From Gilvimarinus agarilyticus (GTDB taxonomy: Bacteria; Pseudomonadota; Gammaproteobacteria; Pseudomonadales; Cellvibrionaceae), in contig NZ_JXCJ01000001.1 in assembly GCF_000832015.1 (NCBI RefSeq), positions 374,065 through 438,064 on the forward strand: a DNA stretch of 64,000 nucleotides. The letters are read 5' to 3'. The notes under the pieces were generated by a model. That model made no database searches, was not told the DNA's origin, and saw only the letters and a program-made list of their open reading frames with translations. Shown in pieces: positions 36,054-44,875 of the stretch. Both the position numbers and the translations under genes were made by a program. How positions within the stretch are numbered: position 1 is the first letter of the stretch; the number at the start of each line of letters is the position of its first letter.

Positions 36054-37739
36054 CTACCACCACAGCCGCAGGCGAAACCAATCGATCAGTCGGTGCAATG
36101 CAATCCAGCCAAGCGGTTGCCGGCCCACTAGCACTTTTGCTGTCCCGGTCATTCCTGGTTGTACCAGCGACGAGGGTCCTTGCAGGCTGGCTTCTACCCT
36201 AAACCTGTTGAGCCCGTCGCGCACTGCGCTGACAGGGGTTATTCGTTCAACCAAAAAAGTAAAACGCTCGCTCGGTAAACTCGACAGCACCAGCGTGCCG
36301 GTTTGCTGCGGTTGTACCTGAACAATATCCCGTTCATCGACGTACAAAATAACCCGAAATTGATCAGTGGAGGAAATTTCAAACAACACCTCTCCCATAC
36401 GTAAAGGCTTGCCGGTTGACTGGGTAATATCATCGGATACCACGACCCCGGCAATCGGTGCGAGTACCTGGGTGCGCTTTAATTGCTGCTCCAGCAGCTG
36501 CAGCTTTATATCGGCCTGATCTATTTGTGCGGCGGCGATCGCCGCTTTGGCGCGCTCGGAATTAGCCAGAGCATTATTATATTCCTGCCGTAGCTGCTGT
36601 AATTGGGCGGCGAGCTTACGGCGCTCCAGGCGCAATTCGCGCTCGTCCAGTCGCGCCAAAGGCTCGCCCTGCTCGACACGGTCTCCGGGTCGCGCCATCA
36701 CCTCGGCCAAAAACCCTTCTTGTTTTGCCACCACCATATTTTTTTCAGCGCCCTGCAGCTGGGCATCGGCGGCGATACGGTAATCTACCGGCAGAAACCC
36801 CACCAGTAACAACAGCGAGAATCCTGCCGTAGCAACAATCCACGACGCTCTTTTTTTGCCTTGCCATTGATGCCTTATAGACTTGCGCAGTGAGCGCTGC
36901 TCGGCCAAGCGCTTAAAGTGCATTACAGAGGCAATGTTTGCTAGCTGCGCGCGCAGCGCTGCTAACCGTTCCACATCTGGCGACTGGTGCCACTGTAGTG
37001 TTACGATCGCCACCAGTTCTCGCCCAAACATCAGCGGCAGCGAATCAATCGCTAACGCACCCGTTTGCGTCAGCAGCTCCCAATGTTGCGGATGATGTTG
37101 GTCTTCTTTTGTCGCTTTAACGCCTATCTCTTGACGCTGCTGGACAATCTCTTGCATCGCACGCTTTAAGGTATCGTTAGCGCGGGTGCGCGGATCAATA
37201 TCGGCGCTATTGGATACCGCCTGTAATAGCACCGAGCGCGAATCGACCAAACCCACGGCCACCCGTTCGCAACCAAGCCAATGCGACAGTTGATTCACCA
37301 GCGTTAAACAAGACTCGACAACACTCGCCTCGTGCAACACTGCGGTAAAAAGGCTGTATAGCGCTTCCGGGCCCAGCGGTTGTACCTGATTTGTCACGAG
37401 CTCAAACCAACGAGCATCGGCTTTTAGGCGCCGGGACACCGCACTCACGGTCTCCCGATCGCTCTGTTTAAGAGTCACCACCAGAGCCTGCTGTTGCACC
37501 AGCGGTTGCGCCAACAACAGCTGGTGCTCGCCATGCTCCAGCAAACTGATGCGCTGTTCGCTTAACGCTTGTCTGGCAATCTGTCCCAATGTGTCATGCC
37601 AACCGCCCGATGCCGGCCAACTGGCCACTGGCGTAACGTTGTTATCGCCACCCAGACGAACCAGTACAGCGCTCGCAATTGGCGGCAGGGCCTGACACTG
37701 CAATCGCAGCCATAGCTGGTACGGAATTAAACTCTGCAT
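36054..37739 (-). CDS. GAF-domain / HlyD-type membrane fusion protein
   Basis: A 561-residue protein with a cytoplasmic N-terminal half containing a GAF-like sensor domain (about 125-275: LTLVNQLSHWLGCERVAVGLVD, ALAIDSLPLMFGRELVAIVTL). One transmembrane helix follows (about 296-318, IVATAGFSLLLLVGFLPV). The periplasmic HlyD arm (about 325-545) has lipoyl halves (KQEGFLAEVMARPGDRVEQGE, TQVLAPIAGVVVSDDI) around a coiled coil, and ends near the membrane. A cytoplasmic small-molecule sensor fused to an export adaptor is unusual. It is the first gene of the operon. An AT-rich stretch with TATAAT on both strands lies just upstream, between it and the divergent barrel gene. Confidence 0.85.
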   Translation of the reverse strand: MQSLIPYQLWLRLQCQALPPIASAVLVRLGGDNNVTPVASWPASGGWHDTLGQIARQALSEQRISLLEHGEHQLLLAQPLVQQQALVVTLKQSDRETVSAVSRRLKADARWFELVTNQVQPLGPEALYSLFTAVLHEASVVESCLTLVNQLSHWLGCERVAVGLVDSRSVLLQAVSNSADIDPRTRANDTLKRAMQEIVQQRQEIGVKATKEDQHHPQHWELLTQTGALAIDSLPLMFGRELVAIVTLQWHQSPDVERLAALRAQLANIASVMHFKRLAEQRSLRKSIRHQWQGKKRASWIVATAGFSLLLLVGFLPVDYRIAADAQLQGAEKNMVVAKQEGFLAEVMARPGDRVEQGEPLARLDERELRLERRKLAAQLQQLRQEYNNALANSERAKAAIAAAQIDQADIKLQLLEQQLKRTQVLAPIAGVVVSDDITQSTGKPLRMGEVLFEISSTDQFRVILYVDERDIVQVQPQQTGTLVLSSLPSERFTFLVERITPVSAVRDGLNRFRVEASLQGPSSLVQPGMTGTAKVLVGRQPLGWIALHRLIDWFRLRLWW

Positions 37740-37953
37740 AACGGTAACTATAGGGTAATTATAATATGGCTGACGAGTGTTATTTATGTATTGGCACTCA
37801 GCAACTATGGCGGTTAAAGGCCCGATATATTGGCTGTTAGCGCACAGATTTGCCAGCGCAGCTCATCATATAACGACTATACTTGATCGGCGACCAGACG
37901 CAGGCATAAGCCGCGGTACACCTTTTATTGACTGTAAAAACCAGGATGTTGTT
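37740..37953. promoter_or_regulatory. Divergent promoter region with palindromic ATTATAAT
   Basis: The gap between the minus-strand GAF-HlyD gene and the plus-strand barrel gene holds ATTATAAT, which reads TATAAT on both strands (37760-37765 forward; 37763 to 37758 reverse). -35 elements are poor on both sides. Likely divergent promoters. Confidence 0.35.
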
Positions 37954-39060
37954 ATGTTTACGCCCAAGCAGTGGCAATCTTTAGCGCTTGCCTGCACCTT
38001 CGCGATACCCGGCTACTTGCACGCCAGCTCTGAGGCCAGCAACGCGGAGGGTGACACAGCCGCCGCTGAAACCGCTGCGCCTGCAAAAAAACCTTCGCCC
38101 TGGTTGCTGGTGCCAACGGTAAGCAGTAACCCCAAAGTAGGCAGTTCGGTGGGCTTTTTAGGTGGCTATTTATACAAGATAGACCCAGCCTCGACCTCCT
38201 CGATGGTCGCACTAAACGCCACATACAGCGATACCGATGCGGTCATCGCCAGCCTGTTTGGTCGCACCTATTGGGACGGCGACCGCAAACGCCTCATCGC
38301 CTTACTGTCAAACGGCAAAATTCCCAACGATTACGATGATTACCTGGGCAGCGGACAGGAAGTTTCGACGACCGACAATATGAAGTTCGCCTTTTTGCGT
38401 TATTTGCACAACATTCATAGCGACTGGTTTATTGGGGCGCAGGCCGCCTACACCAATTATTTTATTGATGTTGATAACGCTATTGCCGGAGAAATTCTAT
38501 CCGAGCTGGGCCTTGCCGGTTACACCTCCGGCGCGGTGGGCCTCGCCACCACCTTTGATAGTCGCGACAATCAAAATTCGCCACAAGCCGGTATGTTGTT
38601 TAACGCCAGCAACTTAGCCTATCGCGAAAGCCTGGGCGGCGAACAAGACTTCGACACTTACCGCGCCCAGTTTAAGCACTACATTAGTGTGTCCAAGCGA
38701 GGGCTACTGGCGTACCGGGTTCAAGGCCGCTGGACCGACGATGCGCCAGCCAGCGCCTACTCCAGTATTGGCTTGCGTGGTTACACCCGGGGGCAGTATC
38801 TGGCTCCCAACTCTACCACCATCGAGGGCGAGTACCGCTGGCATTTGAAAGAGCGATTCGGCATCAATGTGTTTGCCGGCGTTACGTGCCTATATGGTGA
38901 TAAAAAACACTGTGACGACAGTGAAAACCTTTACACCAGTGTTGGCGTCGGCGGGCAATATTTGCTAAAGCCGTCCGAGCAAATCGTGATTTCGTTTGAT
39001 ATCGCGAAAGGTGAGGGGGAGAACCACGGGCTCTATGTTCGCTTTGGCCACTCGTTTTAA
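37954..39060 (+). CDS. Outer-membrane beta-barrel of the Omp85/BamA type without POTRA domains
   Basis: A 368-residue outer-membrane protein with a signal peptide (about 1-25) and an Ala/Glu linker, followed by about 320 residues of alternating beta strands ending in the aromatic LYVRFGHSF. The motif GLRGYTRGQY resembles the conserved (V/L)RG(F/Y) turn of Omp85-family barrels. TTFDSRDNQNSPQAGMLFN is the usual mid-barrel strand start in that family. No POTRA domains are present. The ATG at 37954 is chosen for its AGGA site seven bases before it and for the signal peptide; the frame is open upstream to 37777 without support. It is divergent from the adhesin export genes and convergent with gspN. 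Confidence 0.78.
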   Translation: MFTPKQWQSLALACTFAIPGYLHASSEASNAEGDTAAAETAAPAKKPSPWLLVPTVSSNPKVGSSVGFLGGYLYKIDPASTSSMVALNATYSDTDAVIASLFGRTYWDGDRKRLIALLSNGKIPNDYDDYLGSGQEVSTTDNMKFAFLRYLHNIHSDWFIGAQAAYTNYFIDVDNAIAGEILSELGLAGYTSGAVGLATTFDSRDNQNSPQAGMLFNASNLAYRESLGGEQDFDTYRAQFKHYISVSKRGLLAYRVQGRWTDDAPASAYSSIGLRGYTRGQYLAPNSTTIEGEYRWHLKERFGINVFAGVTCLYGDKKHCDDSENLYTSVGVGGQYLLKPSEQIVISFDIAKGEGENHGLYVRFGHSF

Positions 39061-39089
39061 GCATCGGTGGCCAGCATCAAGTGAGCGGC

Positions 39090-39845
39090 TTACAGCTGCA
39101 TTTGGATTTTTTGCCGACCGTTATCCAGCGGCGTGGCAACCATTGGCAGCCACTGCTCGGCCTGAACATCGCGGCTAAAAGCGTCGGTCATAGTAAAGTC
39201 CACATCAATCTTCACACCACCGGTAAGCGGCATAGTGACATTGCCTTGTAAATCAATCGGCCCGTCAAGCGAGAACACGTTAGCGTAAATCTCGCCGGCG
39301 TCGGTGGCCGATAGCTCGGCGGCAAAAGCGCCTAAATTTAACCAGCGCTGACCGTTGTTTAAACGCGCTCCACTCCAGCTTAAATTACCCTCTAACGCTT
39401 GCAGATTTTGTTGCTTGATATTGAGTTGTTTAATGTGTGCCGATAACTGACCTGACAACTCTATGTTGTCGGGTAAATCCTGTACCAACGAGGCCGGTAC
39501 GCTAATATCGGTATCGCGCAAGGTGACTTTGTTGCCCAGACCCGCGCAGGCGGTGCCCGAGACCTGCTGCCGCTCGAGGTTGGTTGTTAAATCCGCACAG
39601 GGGCGCAGCGTGAGCAAGCTCATGGGGTGCAACTGCCAATCTAACTCGCCGAGCGAGTAATCGCGACCATCGATGGTTACCGAGGCCATACTGGCACGAC
39701 CGTGCCACAAGGTGCCCGAAATTCCCGTCAGCGCCAGCGCGCCATTGCGGGTCATCATATAACCACCCCAACTGGCGGGAATCTGTACGATCACAAACAC
39801 CAGCCAGAAAACAACGGCCAGTAAAATCCAAATAATTTTCGACAT
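39090..39845 (-). CDS. gspN: Type II secretion protein GspN
   Basis: Inner-membrane protein of 251 residues with one N-terminal transmembrane helix (about 3-22, IIWILLAVVFWLVFVIVQI). The periplasmic region follows the GspN pattern: ALTGISGTLWHGRASMASV early, then SGTACAGLG, and QGNVTMPLTGG late. It is an accessory component of the type II secretion apparatus, not found in every species. The ATG at 39845 is preferred over the GTG at 39857. It is the last gene of the gsp operon, 57 bases after gspM. Confidence 0.87.
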   Translation of the reverse strand: MSKIIWILLAVVFWLVFVIVQIPASWGGYMMTRNGALALTGISGTLWHGRASMASVTIDGRDYSLGELDWQLHPMSLLTLRPCADLTTNLERQQVSGTACAGLGNKVTLRDTDISVPASLVQDLPDNIELSGQLSAHIKQLNIKQQNLQALEGNLSWSGARLNNGQRWLNLGAFAAELSATDAGEIYANVFSLDGPIDLQGNVTMPLTGGVKIDVDFTMTDAFSRDVQAEQWLPMVATPLDNGRQKIQMQL

Positions 39846-39902
39846 GGTTGCTGTCACTTATCCCATAAAAAACTGATTGGTCCGCCGGTTGTTCCTGCCG
39901 GC

Positions 39903-40388
39903 CTATTGACTGCGCAGGCGCACATTGGCGGTCACTTTACCCGCGCTGCTACTGGCTGCGATAGACAGGTCGAGAATACTCACGTTGTGCTGATACTCGA
40001 TGTCATACAACCACTGCATCATTGCACTGTAGCTAACGTCGTCTAAACGCACCCGGACTTCACCCCGGGTACCGGGCTGAAAACCGCTCATACGCAAGCC
40101 ATTGGCCTGCAAGGTGGTATCAATTAACTGACTAATGTTGCCGCCGCTATTGTTCGATTGCGCGGCGCTGTCGCGCTTTCCCTGCTGAATTTTAGCCGCC
40201 ATCACTTTTACCCGCTCGAGAGCGGCGCTGGTAGAGGCGTTGGTCAGCAATTGTTGCTCGCGTTTGGCTTGCAAAGGCGACAGTATTGCCATCCACAAGA
40301 CGTACAAAATAATTGCGAGCGCCCCTACCAATAAAATGGTTTGTTCGCGACGGTTGTAACGTGCCAGAGCTTCAAAGAGTTTATTCAT
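39903..40388 (-). CDS. gspM: Type II secretion protein GspM
   Basis: A 161-residue bitopic inner-membrane protein with transmembrane segment about 17-37 (TILLVGALAIILYVLWMAIL), then a coiled coil and a small ferredoxin-like periplasmic domain (GLRMSGFQPGTRGEVRVRLDDVSY). It partners GspL in the platform that couples the GspE ATPase to pseudopilus assembly. It starts two bases after the gspL stop. Confidence 0.92.
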   Translation of the reverse strand: MNKLFEALARYNRREQTILLVGALAIILYVLWMAILSPLQAKREQQLLTNASTSAALERVKVMAAKIQQGKRDSAAQSNNSGGNISQLIDTTLQANGLRMSGFQPGTRGEVRVRLDDVSYSAMMQWLYDIEYQHNVSILDLSIAASSSAGKVTANVRLRSQ

Positions 40389-40390
40389 GA

Positions 40391-41644
40391 TTAATTCCGT
40401 CTTACTTTAAGCCGCGCCGAGTGATTGTCACCCTGAGCATTGGCCGACAGCAATTCGGCCGTCAAACCATTGGACTCCAGCGCACCGCGCAACGACTCAA
40501 TTGCATTAAACGTACTGGCCTGCAAATTCAGCGATAGATCACCCGCCTCGGCGGTGTAATAAATACCTTTAAGGCTAATCTCATCACGGGTATCCAGCTC
40601 GGGTAATACCGCCGCCAACAGAGCAACGGTTTGTCCGCTTTGTGCTTTGGGCGCTAAGTCGCTAGCCATAATGCGCAAGCGCCGCTCGGGATCATTCGCC
40701 GGGCCGTTGGGTACCACGGTGCGAAACACCTTTTCGATATCGCGGCGTACTTCTAAGTTTTCGTTCTGCAATTGATTTAGCGATAACAGCAACACGGCAA
40801 CGTACACAATCAGCGCCGCCGCGGCGGCGTAACTTACCCACTGCCAGCTGCGCCACCAGCGCTCGATAGGCAAGCGCTGCGAGAATTCCGCCTGACACAA
40901 ATCCACCATATGGGCATCGGGCTCGTAATCCCATATGCCGGCAATGCGGGTTTCTCCGGTGGCAGCCTCGAGCGAGGCGGGCAACGCTTGCTCAAGCGCG
41001 GCCAGTTGGTTTTCATCGGGCGCACTCAAACTTAGCATCGGCAAGGTATCGATGCGGTTTTCGGCGTTTAACAGCATGGTTAACGCCGTCCCCAGGCTGG
41101 TACTGGTAACAGTAAAGCCCGCGCTTTCGCCGTAGCGCACATTCACCAACCCGTCTTGCCAGTGCAGCGCCCAAACATCCTGCGCTGCCTCGTCCTCTTG
41201 CTCGGTGGTTATCAAGCTGGGCAACAGGGCCGCCGGTAAACATTCGGTTACCTCAATGCCCACTTCAGCCAACTCGGCAAATATCTCGCTCAGGCGGGCT
41301 TTTTCGGTGTAGGCCAAACTCACTTCACCATCGACGGCCTTACCTAGAGCGAAGTGAAACTGACTGATATCACCAATCACTTCTTCTTCAAGCTGAAACG
41401 GCATCAAACGGCGCAAATGACGTTTTTCGGCCTCGGCGTATTTCAGCCTGCGTACCACCACTTGCGGCCCACCAACAATCAAGCGCGCATTAATGGCGGC
41501 GCCACTGTGCGGCCGGTCGCCAAGTTGCTCGGCGAGCTGGGCGCTGCTGCCACTGCCCAGCTCATCGGGCAAGCCTTCTCGCCGGCGCAGCCAAGTGTAG
41601 TCGCCGCCGTAATGGGCGATGTAGATTGTCAGATGATCACTCAT
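40391..41644 (-). CDS. gspL: Type II secretion protein GspL
   Basis: A 417-residue protein with an actin-like cytoplasmic domain (about 1-250) that binds GspE. The conserved LRRLMPFQLEEEVIGDI segment is at about 74-90. A transmembrane helix (about 265-287, VSYAAAAALIVYVAVLLL) and a periplasmic ferredoxin-like domain that pairs with GspM follow. The start overlaps the end of gspK by eight bases. Confidence 0.92.
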   Translation of the reverse strand: MSDHLTIYIAHYGGDYTWLRRREGLPDELGSGSSAQLAEQLGDRPHSGAAINARLIVGGPQVVVRRLKYAEAEKRHLRRLMPFQLEEEVIGDISQFHFALGKAVDGEVSLAYTEKARLSEIFAELAEVGIEVTECLPAALLPSLITTEQEDEAAQDVWALHWQDGLVNVRYGESAGFTVTSTSLGTALTMLLNAENRIDTLPMLSLSAPDENQLAALEQALPASLEAATGETRIAGIWDYEPDAHMVDLCQAEFSQRLPIERWWRSWQWVSYAAAAALIVYVAVLLLSLNQLQNENLEVRRDIEKVFRTVVPNGPANDPERRLRIMASDLAPKAQSGQTVALLAAVLPELDTRDEISLKGIYYTAEAGDLSLNLQASTFNAIESLRGALESNGLTAELLSANAQGDNHSARLKVRRN

Positions 41645-42722
41645 TGTCTGTCGTCTGTCCGATAGTCGTGGGCGTTGCCGCCCGTTCTAAGTCGAGTATG
41701 TAGTCGTACACGTCGCGCCGTGCGATGACTTTAATGTCACCGTCAGTGCGTTGCAGCAAGCTTTGCATACTGCGGCGCTGATCGCCCAACTGTACCCGGG
41801 TCGTCACGCGAAAATAGTTACTCGCGTGAGTCGCCATCTCGGTATTTACACCACCTTCACCACTCACCACTGAGCTCCAGGCCGGGTTGTCGGCAAAAGG
41901 GTTTTCCGGCCCGTATTCTAGCTCGGCGTCCTGCATCACTCGCCCTACTTGCTCGGGCGTTAACGGCGCCAACACATTATCGGCGTTGAACGTGCGCAGT
42001 AACTGTGGGTGCATAGTATTAGCGTTTAACTTGCTCCCCGGGTCCAGCACCGTAATAAACGGCCGCAGCAGTGTCATTAATTCTCCGGTCATGTAACGCA
42101 CCAAACGCAGCTCTTCTACGCTGGTAAACATGCCGGCGTTGGGCGGCAAATACATAGGGTCGAGGGACTGATAATAATCGCGCTCGGCGCCGTTATAGCC
42201 GGTAATGTCATCGTCGGTATCGGCCCAATCCACCATGGCCTCTACAATACTAATGGCTTGCTCTTCGGTAACCGGGTACTGCTCTTCAAAGCTTTGCAGC
42301 AAACGCAAAAAATGTTTTTGTTCTGTACTAAAACGTGTGGGGTCATTGGGCGCGCCGTCGGTTTGCTTCACCTCGGCGGCAACCACATCGTTTATATTTA
42401 ATTTGGCCGAGGCATCCTCTATTTGTGCCAAAATCACCCCGCCCTCGACGGGAAAAGGCGGCAGCTCTTGTGCCCAGGGCTCGAGCAAACTGTCGACCTC
42501 AAGCTCTTCGTCCAGCTCTAAAAAATAAATGGCTAAACTCTCGGCGCCCGATAAATAGGCCCGCGCCTGAGAGCCGTGCCAGCGGGCTTCGGCCCGGGCC
42601 ATACTCAACTGGTAATCGCGCGAGGCCTTAATGGCAAACGCCGATACCATGGCCACGATTAAGATAGCCAAAATCAGTACTGAGCCGCGCTGGCGCCGTG
42701 GCAGGTTAGTGGGCCATGTCAT
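41637..42722 (-). CDS. gspK: Type II secretion minor pseudopilin GspK
   Basis: The largest minor pseudopilin, sitting at the pseudopilus tip with GspI and GspJ. It has 361 residues. The prepilin cleavage site is RQRG/SVLILAILIV. As in the family, position 5 of the mature protein is not glutamate. The body has the SAM-like insertions with KLNINDV and DWADTDDDITGYNGAERDYY, part of the calcium-binding region. The ATG at 42722 is preferred over a GTG at 42734; either overlaps the end of gspJ. Confidence 0.93.
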   Translation of the reverse strand: MTWPTNLPRRQRGSVLILAILIVAMVSAFAIKASRDYQLSMARAEARWHGSQARAYLSGAESLAIYFLELDEELEVDSLLEPWAQELPPFPVEGGVILAQIEDASAKLNINDVVAAEVKQTDGAPNDPTRFSTEQKHFLRLLQSFEEQYPVTEEQAISIVEAMVDWADTDDDITGYNGAERDYYQSLDPMYLPPNAGMFTSVEELRLVRYMTGELMTLLRPFITVLDPGSKLNANTMHPQLLRTFNADNVLAPLTPEQVGRVMQDAELEYGPENPFADNPAWSSVVSGEGGVNTEMATHASNYFRVTTRVQLGDQRRSMQSLLQRTDGDIKVIARRDVYDYILDLERAATPTTIGQTTDNE

Positions 42723-43407
42723 ACAAGCGCTCACTTACCAATCCGTCGTCTAGCTCGATTCTTACCAACACCGCCAGCGGCGTACTGGTGTCTAACTGGC
42801 TCTGGTTGTTCGTGGGCCAGCTCTCGTCCCAGTCGCGGGAATAATCATCGCCTTCTAACACGCCTTGGGCCTCTCGCTCAGCGCGCTGACCGGATAAAAA
42901 CTTTAGCTCCATCTCACTGATGCCGGTGAGCATTTGCTGTTGGATCATGTCTTCGGCAAACAGCCAGTCTTCGATCACCAGGTTGCGCTCGGGGCGATAG
43001 TCACGCCACAAAGTACCGTCTTTCATGCGGTACACCACTTGTTGTAAATCGCTGCGCGGACGGTTCATCGGGTTGAGCCAGTTGTCGCGGGTAAACTGCA
43101 ACACCAACTGCTCGCCCGAGGTATTGTCGTACACACTCGCACCGCGAAACGGCCGGCGTATCCCCCCCGGCACATTGGGGTCTTCGCTGGCGTTAACCGG
43201 GCTTAAAATATTGCGTAAATCCTGCCCCAGAATTTGCCAGGTGCGGTCTAACTCATTAATGCGCGCCATTACCTCGGCGCTGGCCGTGGCGCTGCGCTCG
43301 GCGGTGGTAAAGGCCTGAAAACTAAAAGTCATAATCACTGCGGTAATCGCCAGCGCAATGACCACTTCAATCAGGGTAAAGCCTGCTTGCGTTTGCCGGC
43401 TACTCAC
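42706..43407 (-). CDS. gspJ: Type II secretion minor pseudopilin GspJ
   Basis: A 233-residue prepilin with leader MSSRQTQAG and mature start FTLIEVVIALAITAVIM, with Glu5 present. The body carries GQDLRNILSPVNASEDPNVPGG and LEFTRDNW-like LQFTRDNWLNP, typical of GspJ. It forms the tip complex with GspI and GspK. The GTG start overlaps the gspI stop and the end overlaps gspK by 17 bases. Confidence 0.93.
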   Translation of the reverse strand: MSSRQTQAGFTLIEVVIALAITAVIMTFSFQAFTTAERSATASAEVMARINELDRTWQILGQDLRNILSPVNASEDPNVPGGIRRPFRGASVYDNTSGEQLVLQFTRDNWLNPMNRPRSDLQQVVYRMKDGTLWRDYRPERNLVIEDWLFAEDMIQQQMLTGISEMELKFLSGQRAEREAQGVLEGDDYSRDWDESWPTNNQSQLDTSTPLAVLVRIELDDGLVSERLYDMAH

Positions 43408-43774
43408 TGATAAACCCCGTCAAAGTCGCCAGATAACTCTCTTTGTCGTCGGCCAGCGCGACACGAATATCCAAACGCTTAAAATCTTCCACCTCGGTGT
43501 CCTGGGTTTCGAGCTCCCAGTACCAGGTTTGTCCGCCGCGCTCTAACTCGCCATTTTGCGTGTCGGGCAAGGTAAAGTTATCAATTAAATTGCGCCGCAT
43601 TTGCAAGCGCGTTAGCTGGTTTTCGGCAATCCAAAACGCCTGTGTTTTCTCTCGGGTAAACCCCGCGCCCTGCAGCTGGCTGGTGATTAACATCATCAGC
43701 GCCGGCAAGGCCGTCGCGACAATCGCCAGCGCCACCATGACTTCAATCAAGGTAAAACCGCGCAGCTTGTTCAC
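43400..43774 (-). CDS. gspI: Type II secretion minor pseudopilin GspI
   Basis: A 124-residue prepilin with a short leader MNKLRG and mature start FTLIEVMVALAIVATALPALM, followed by the GspI-typical AFWIAENQLTRLQ and ELERGGQTWYWELE. GspI nucleates the tip complex and initiates pseudopilus assembly. The GTG start overlaps the gspH stop (GTGA). Confidence 0.94.
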   Translation of the reverse strand: MNKLRGFTLIEVMVALAIVATALPALMMLITSQLQGAGFTREKTQAFWIAENQLTRLQMRRNLIDNFTLPDTQNGELERGGQTWYWELETQDTEVEDFKRLDIRVALADDKESYLATLTGFISE

Positions 43775-44325
43775 AGCTCGCGCTCCCGCTCGGCCAGCTC
43801 TTGCTCGCGATTAAGCCAGCGCACATCGCCCATCATATCGATTTGCACGCGCTCGACTTCGTCGCTTTCAAAGCGCGTAAACAAGGCCATCTCTAGCCGG
43901 CTGGCCTCGCCACTGGGGTAAAACATCAACACCGGCTTGGGGGTTGTTTCGCGCTCTTCATATTCGTAGGGCTCGCCCTCGACCACCAGCTCCAACTCCA
44001 CCTCTGGGCGCAAGCATTGGTCGGGTAAAAAATCACTGACTGGCTGCCAGGCACTATTGCGAAAGCGGCGCCACTGATAACACCACGTATCGCCTTCGCG
44101 CGCCGAGCGGGGCTCGACAAACAACCCTACCACCTCACCGGTTAACACGGTTTGCTCGCTGACAAACTCGGCCTGCAGCATAAACTTATCCACCGCTTGC
44201 TCGAGCTCGGTGGTGTCATCCGGGGCAAAGGCTAAGGTTGCCATACCCGCGCTCAAGCCGATGATCATGACCACAATCATGATCTCGATCAGGGTAAAGC
44301 CCTGTTGGCTCAAGCGTCGGCGCAT
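43771..44325 (-). CDS. gspH: Type II secretion minor pseudopilin GspH
   Basis: A 184-residue prepilin with leader MRRRLSQQG and mature start FTLIEIMIVVMIIGLSAG. The ATG at 44325, five bases after the gspG stop, gives a normal leader length. The open frame upstream to 44427 lies inside gspG and is not coding. GspH links the tip complex to the GspG shaft. The C-terminus is Glu/Arg-rich. Confidence 0.92.
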   Translation of the reverse strand: MRRRLSQQGFTLIEIMIVVMIIGLSAGMATLAFAPDDTTELEQAVDKFMLQAEFVSEQTVLTGEVVGLFVEPRSAREGDTWCYQWRRFRNSAWQPVSDFLPDQCLRPEVELELVVEGEPYEYEERETTPKPVLMFYPSGEASRLEMALFTRFESDEVERVQIDMMGDVRWLNREQELAEREREL

Positions 44326-44329
44326 AAAA

Positions 44330-44773
44330 TTACTGCTCTTCGGGCTGATCCCAAACACTGATATCGGTATTGGGGCCGTCGCCACCAGCCACACCGTCCG
44401 CACCTTGGGTGTAGATGTCGTACTCACGGGTTTCGCCCGGGCTGATGTACAAATACTTACTGCCCCATGGGTCCGTGGGCAGCTGATCCAGGTAACCGCT
44501 GGAGCGCCAGTTGCGCGGCACCGGGCTCAGGGCAGGCTTGGTTACCAGAGCCTCGAGGCCTTGCTCGCTAGAGGGATAAACGTAGTTATCGATGCGGTAC
44601 AAATTCAGCGCGGTTTGAATGTTTTTAAAATCGGCTTTCACTTTATTGATGCGCGCTTCATCGGCGCGATCCAATACCATGGGCGCCACAATACTGGCCA
44701 GCAGGCCAATAATTACGACCACCACCATAATTTCAATCAAGCTGAAGCCTGTTTGACGGTTGGTTTGTTTCAT
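44330..44773 (-). CDS. gspG: Type II secretion major pseudopilin GspG
   Basis: A 147-residue prepilin with leader MKQTNRQTG and mature start FSLIEIMVVVVIIGLLASIV. Canonical body: RINKVKADFKNIQTALNLYRID, YPSSEQGLEALV, YLDQLPTDPWG and the calcium-loop region GADGVAGGDG. It forms the pseudopilus shaft. GGAG lies at normal spacing before the ATG. The 102-base gap from gspF contains a short imperfect stem (CCAAGCG/CGCTGG), possibly for transcript processing that raises expression of this major subunit. Confidence 0.97.
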   Translation of the reverse strand: MKQTNRQTGFSLIEIMVVVVIIGLLASIVAPMVLDRADEARINKVKADFKNIQTALNLYRIDNYVYPSSEQGLEALVTKPALSPVPRNWRSSGYLDQLPTDPWGSKYLYISPGETREYDIYTQGADGVAGGDGPNTDISVWDQPEEQ

Positions 44774-44875
44774 TTGCTTACTCCGTTGTGTCTAGCGCCC
44801 AGCGTTACGCTTGGCGACATTAATAAATGTCTGAGGTTTACGGCAAAAGCGTCCGACCGTAAGCCGAAGGCCCCA

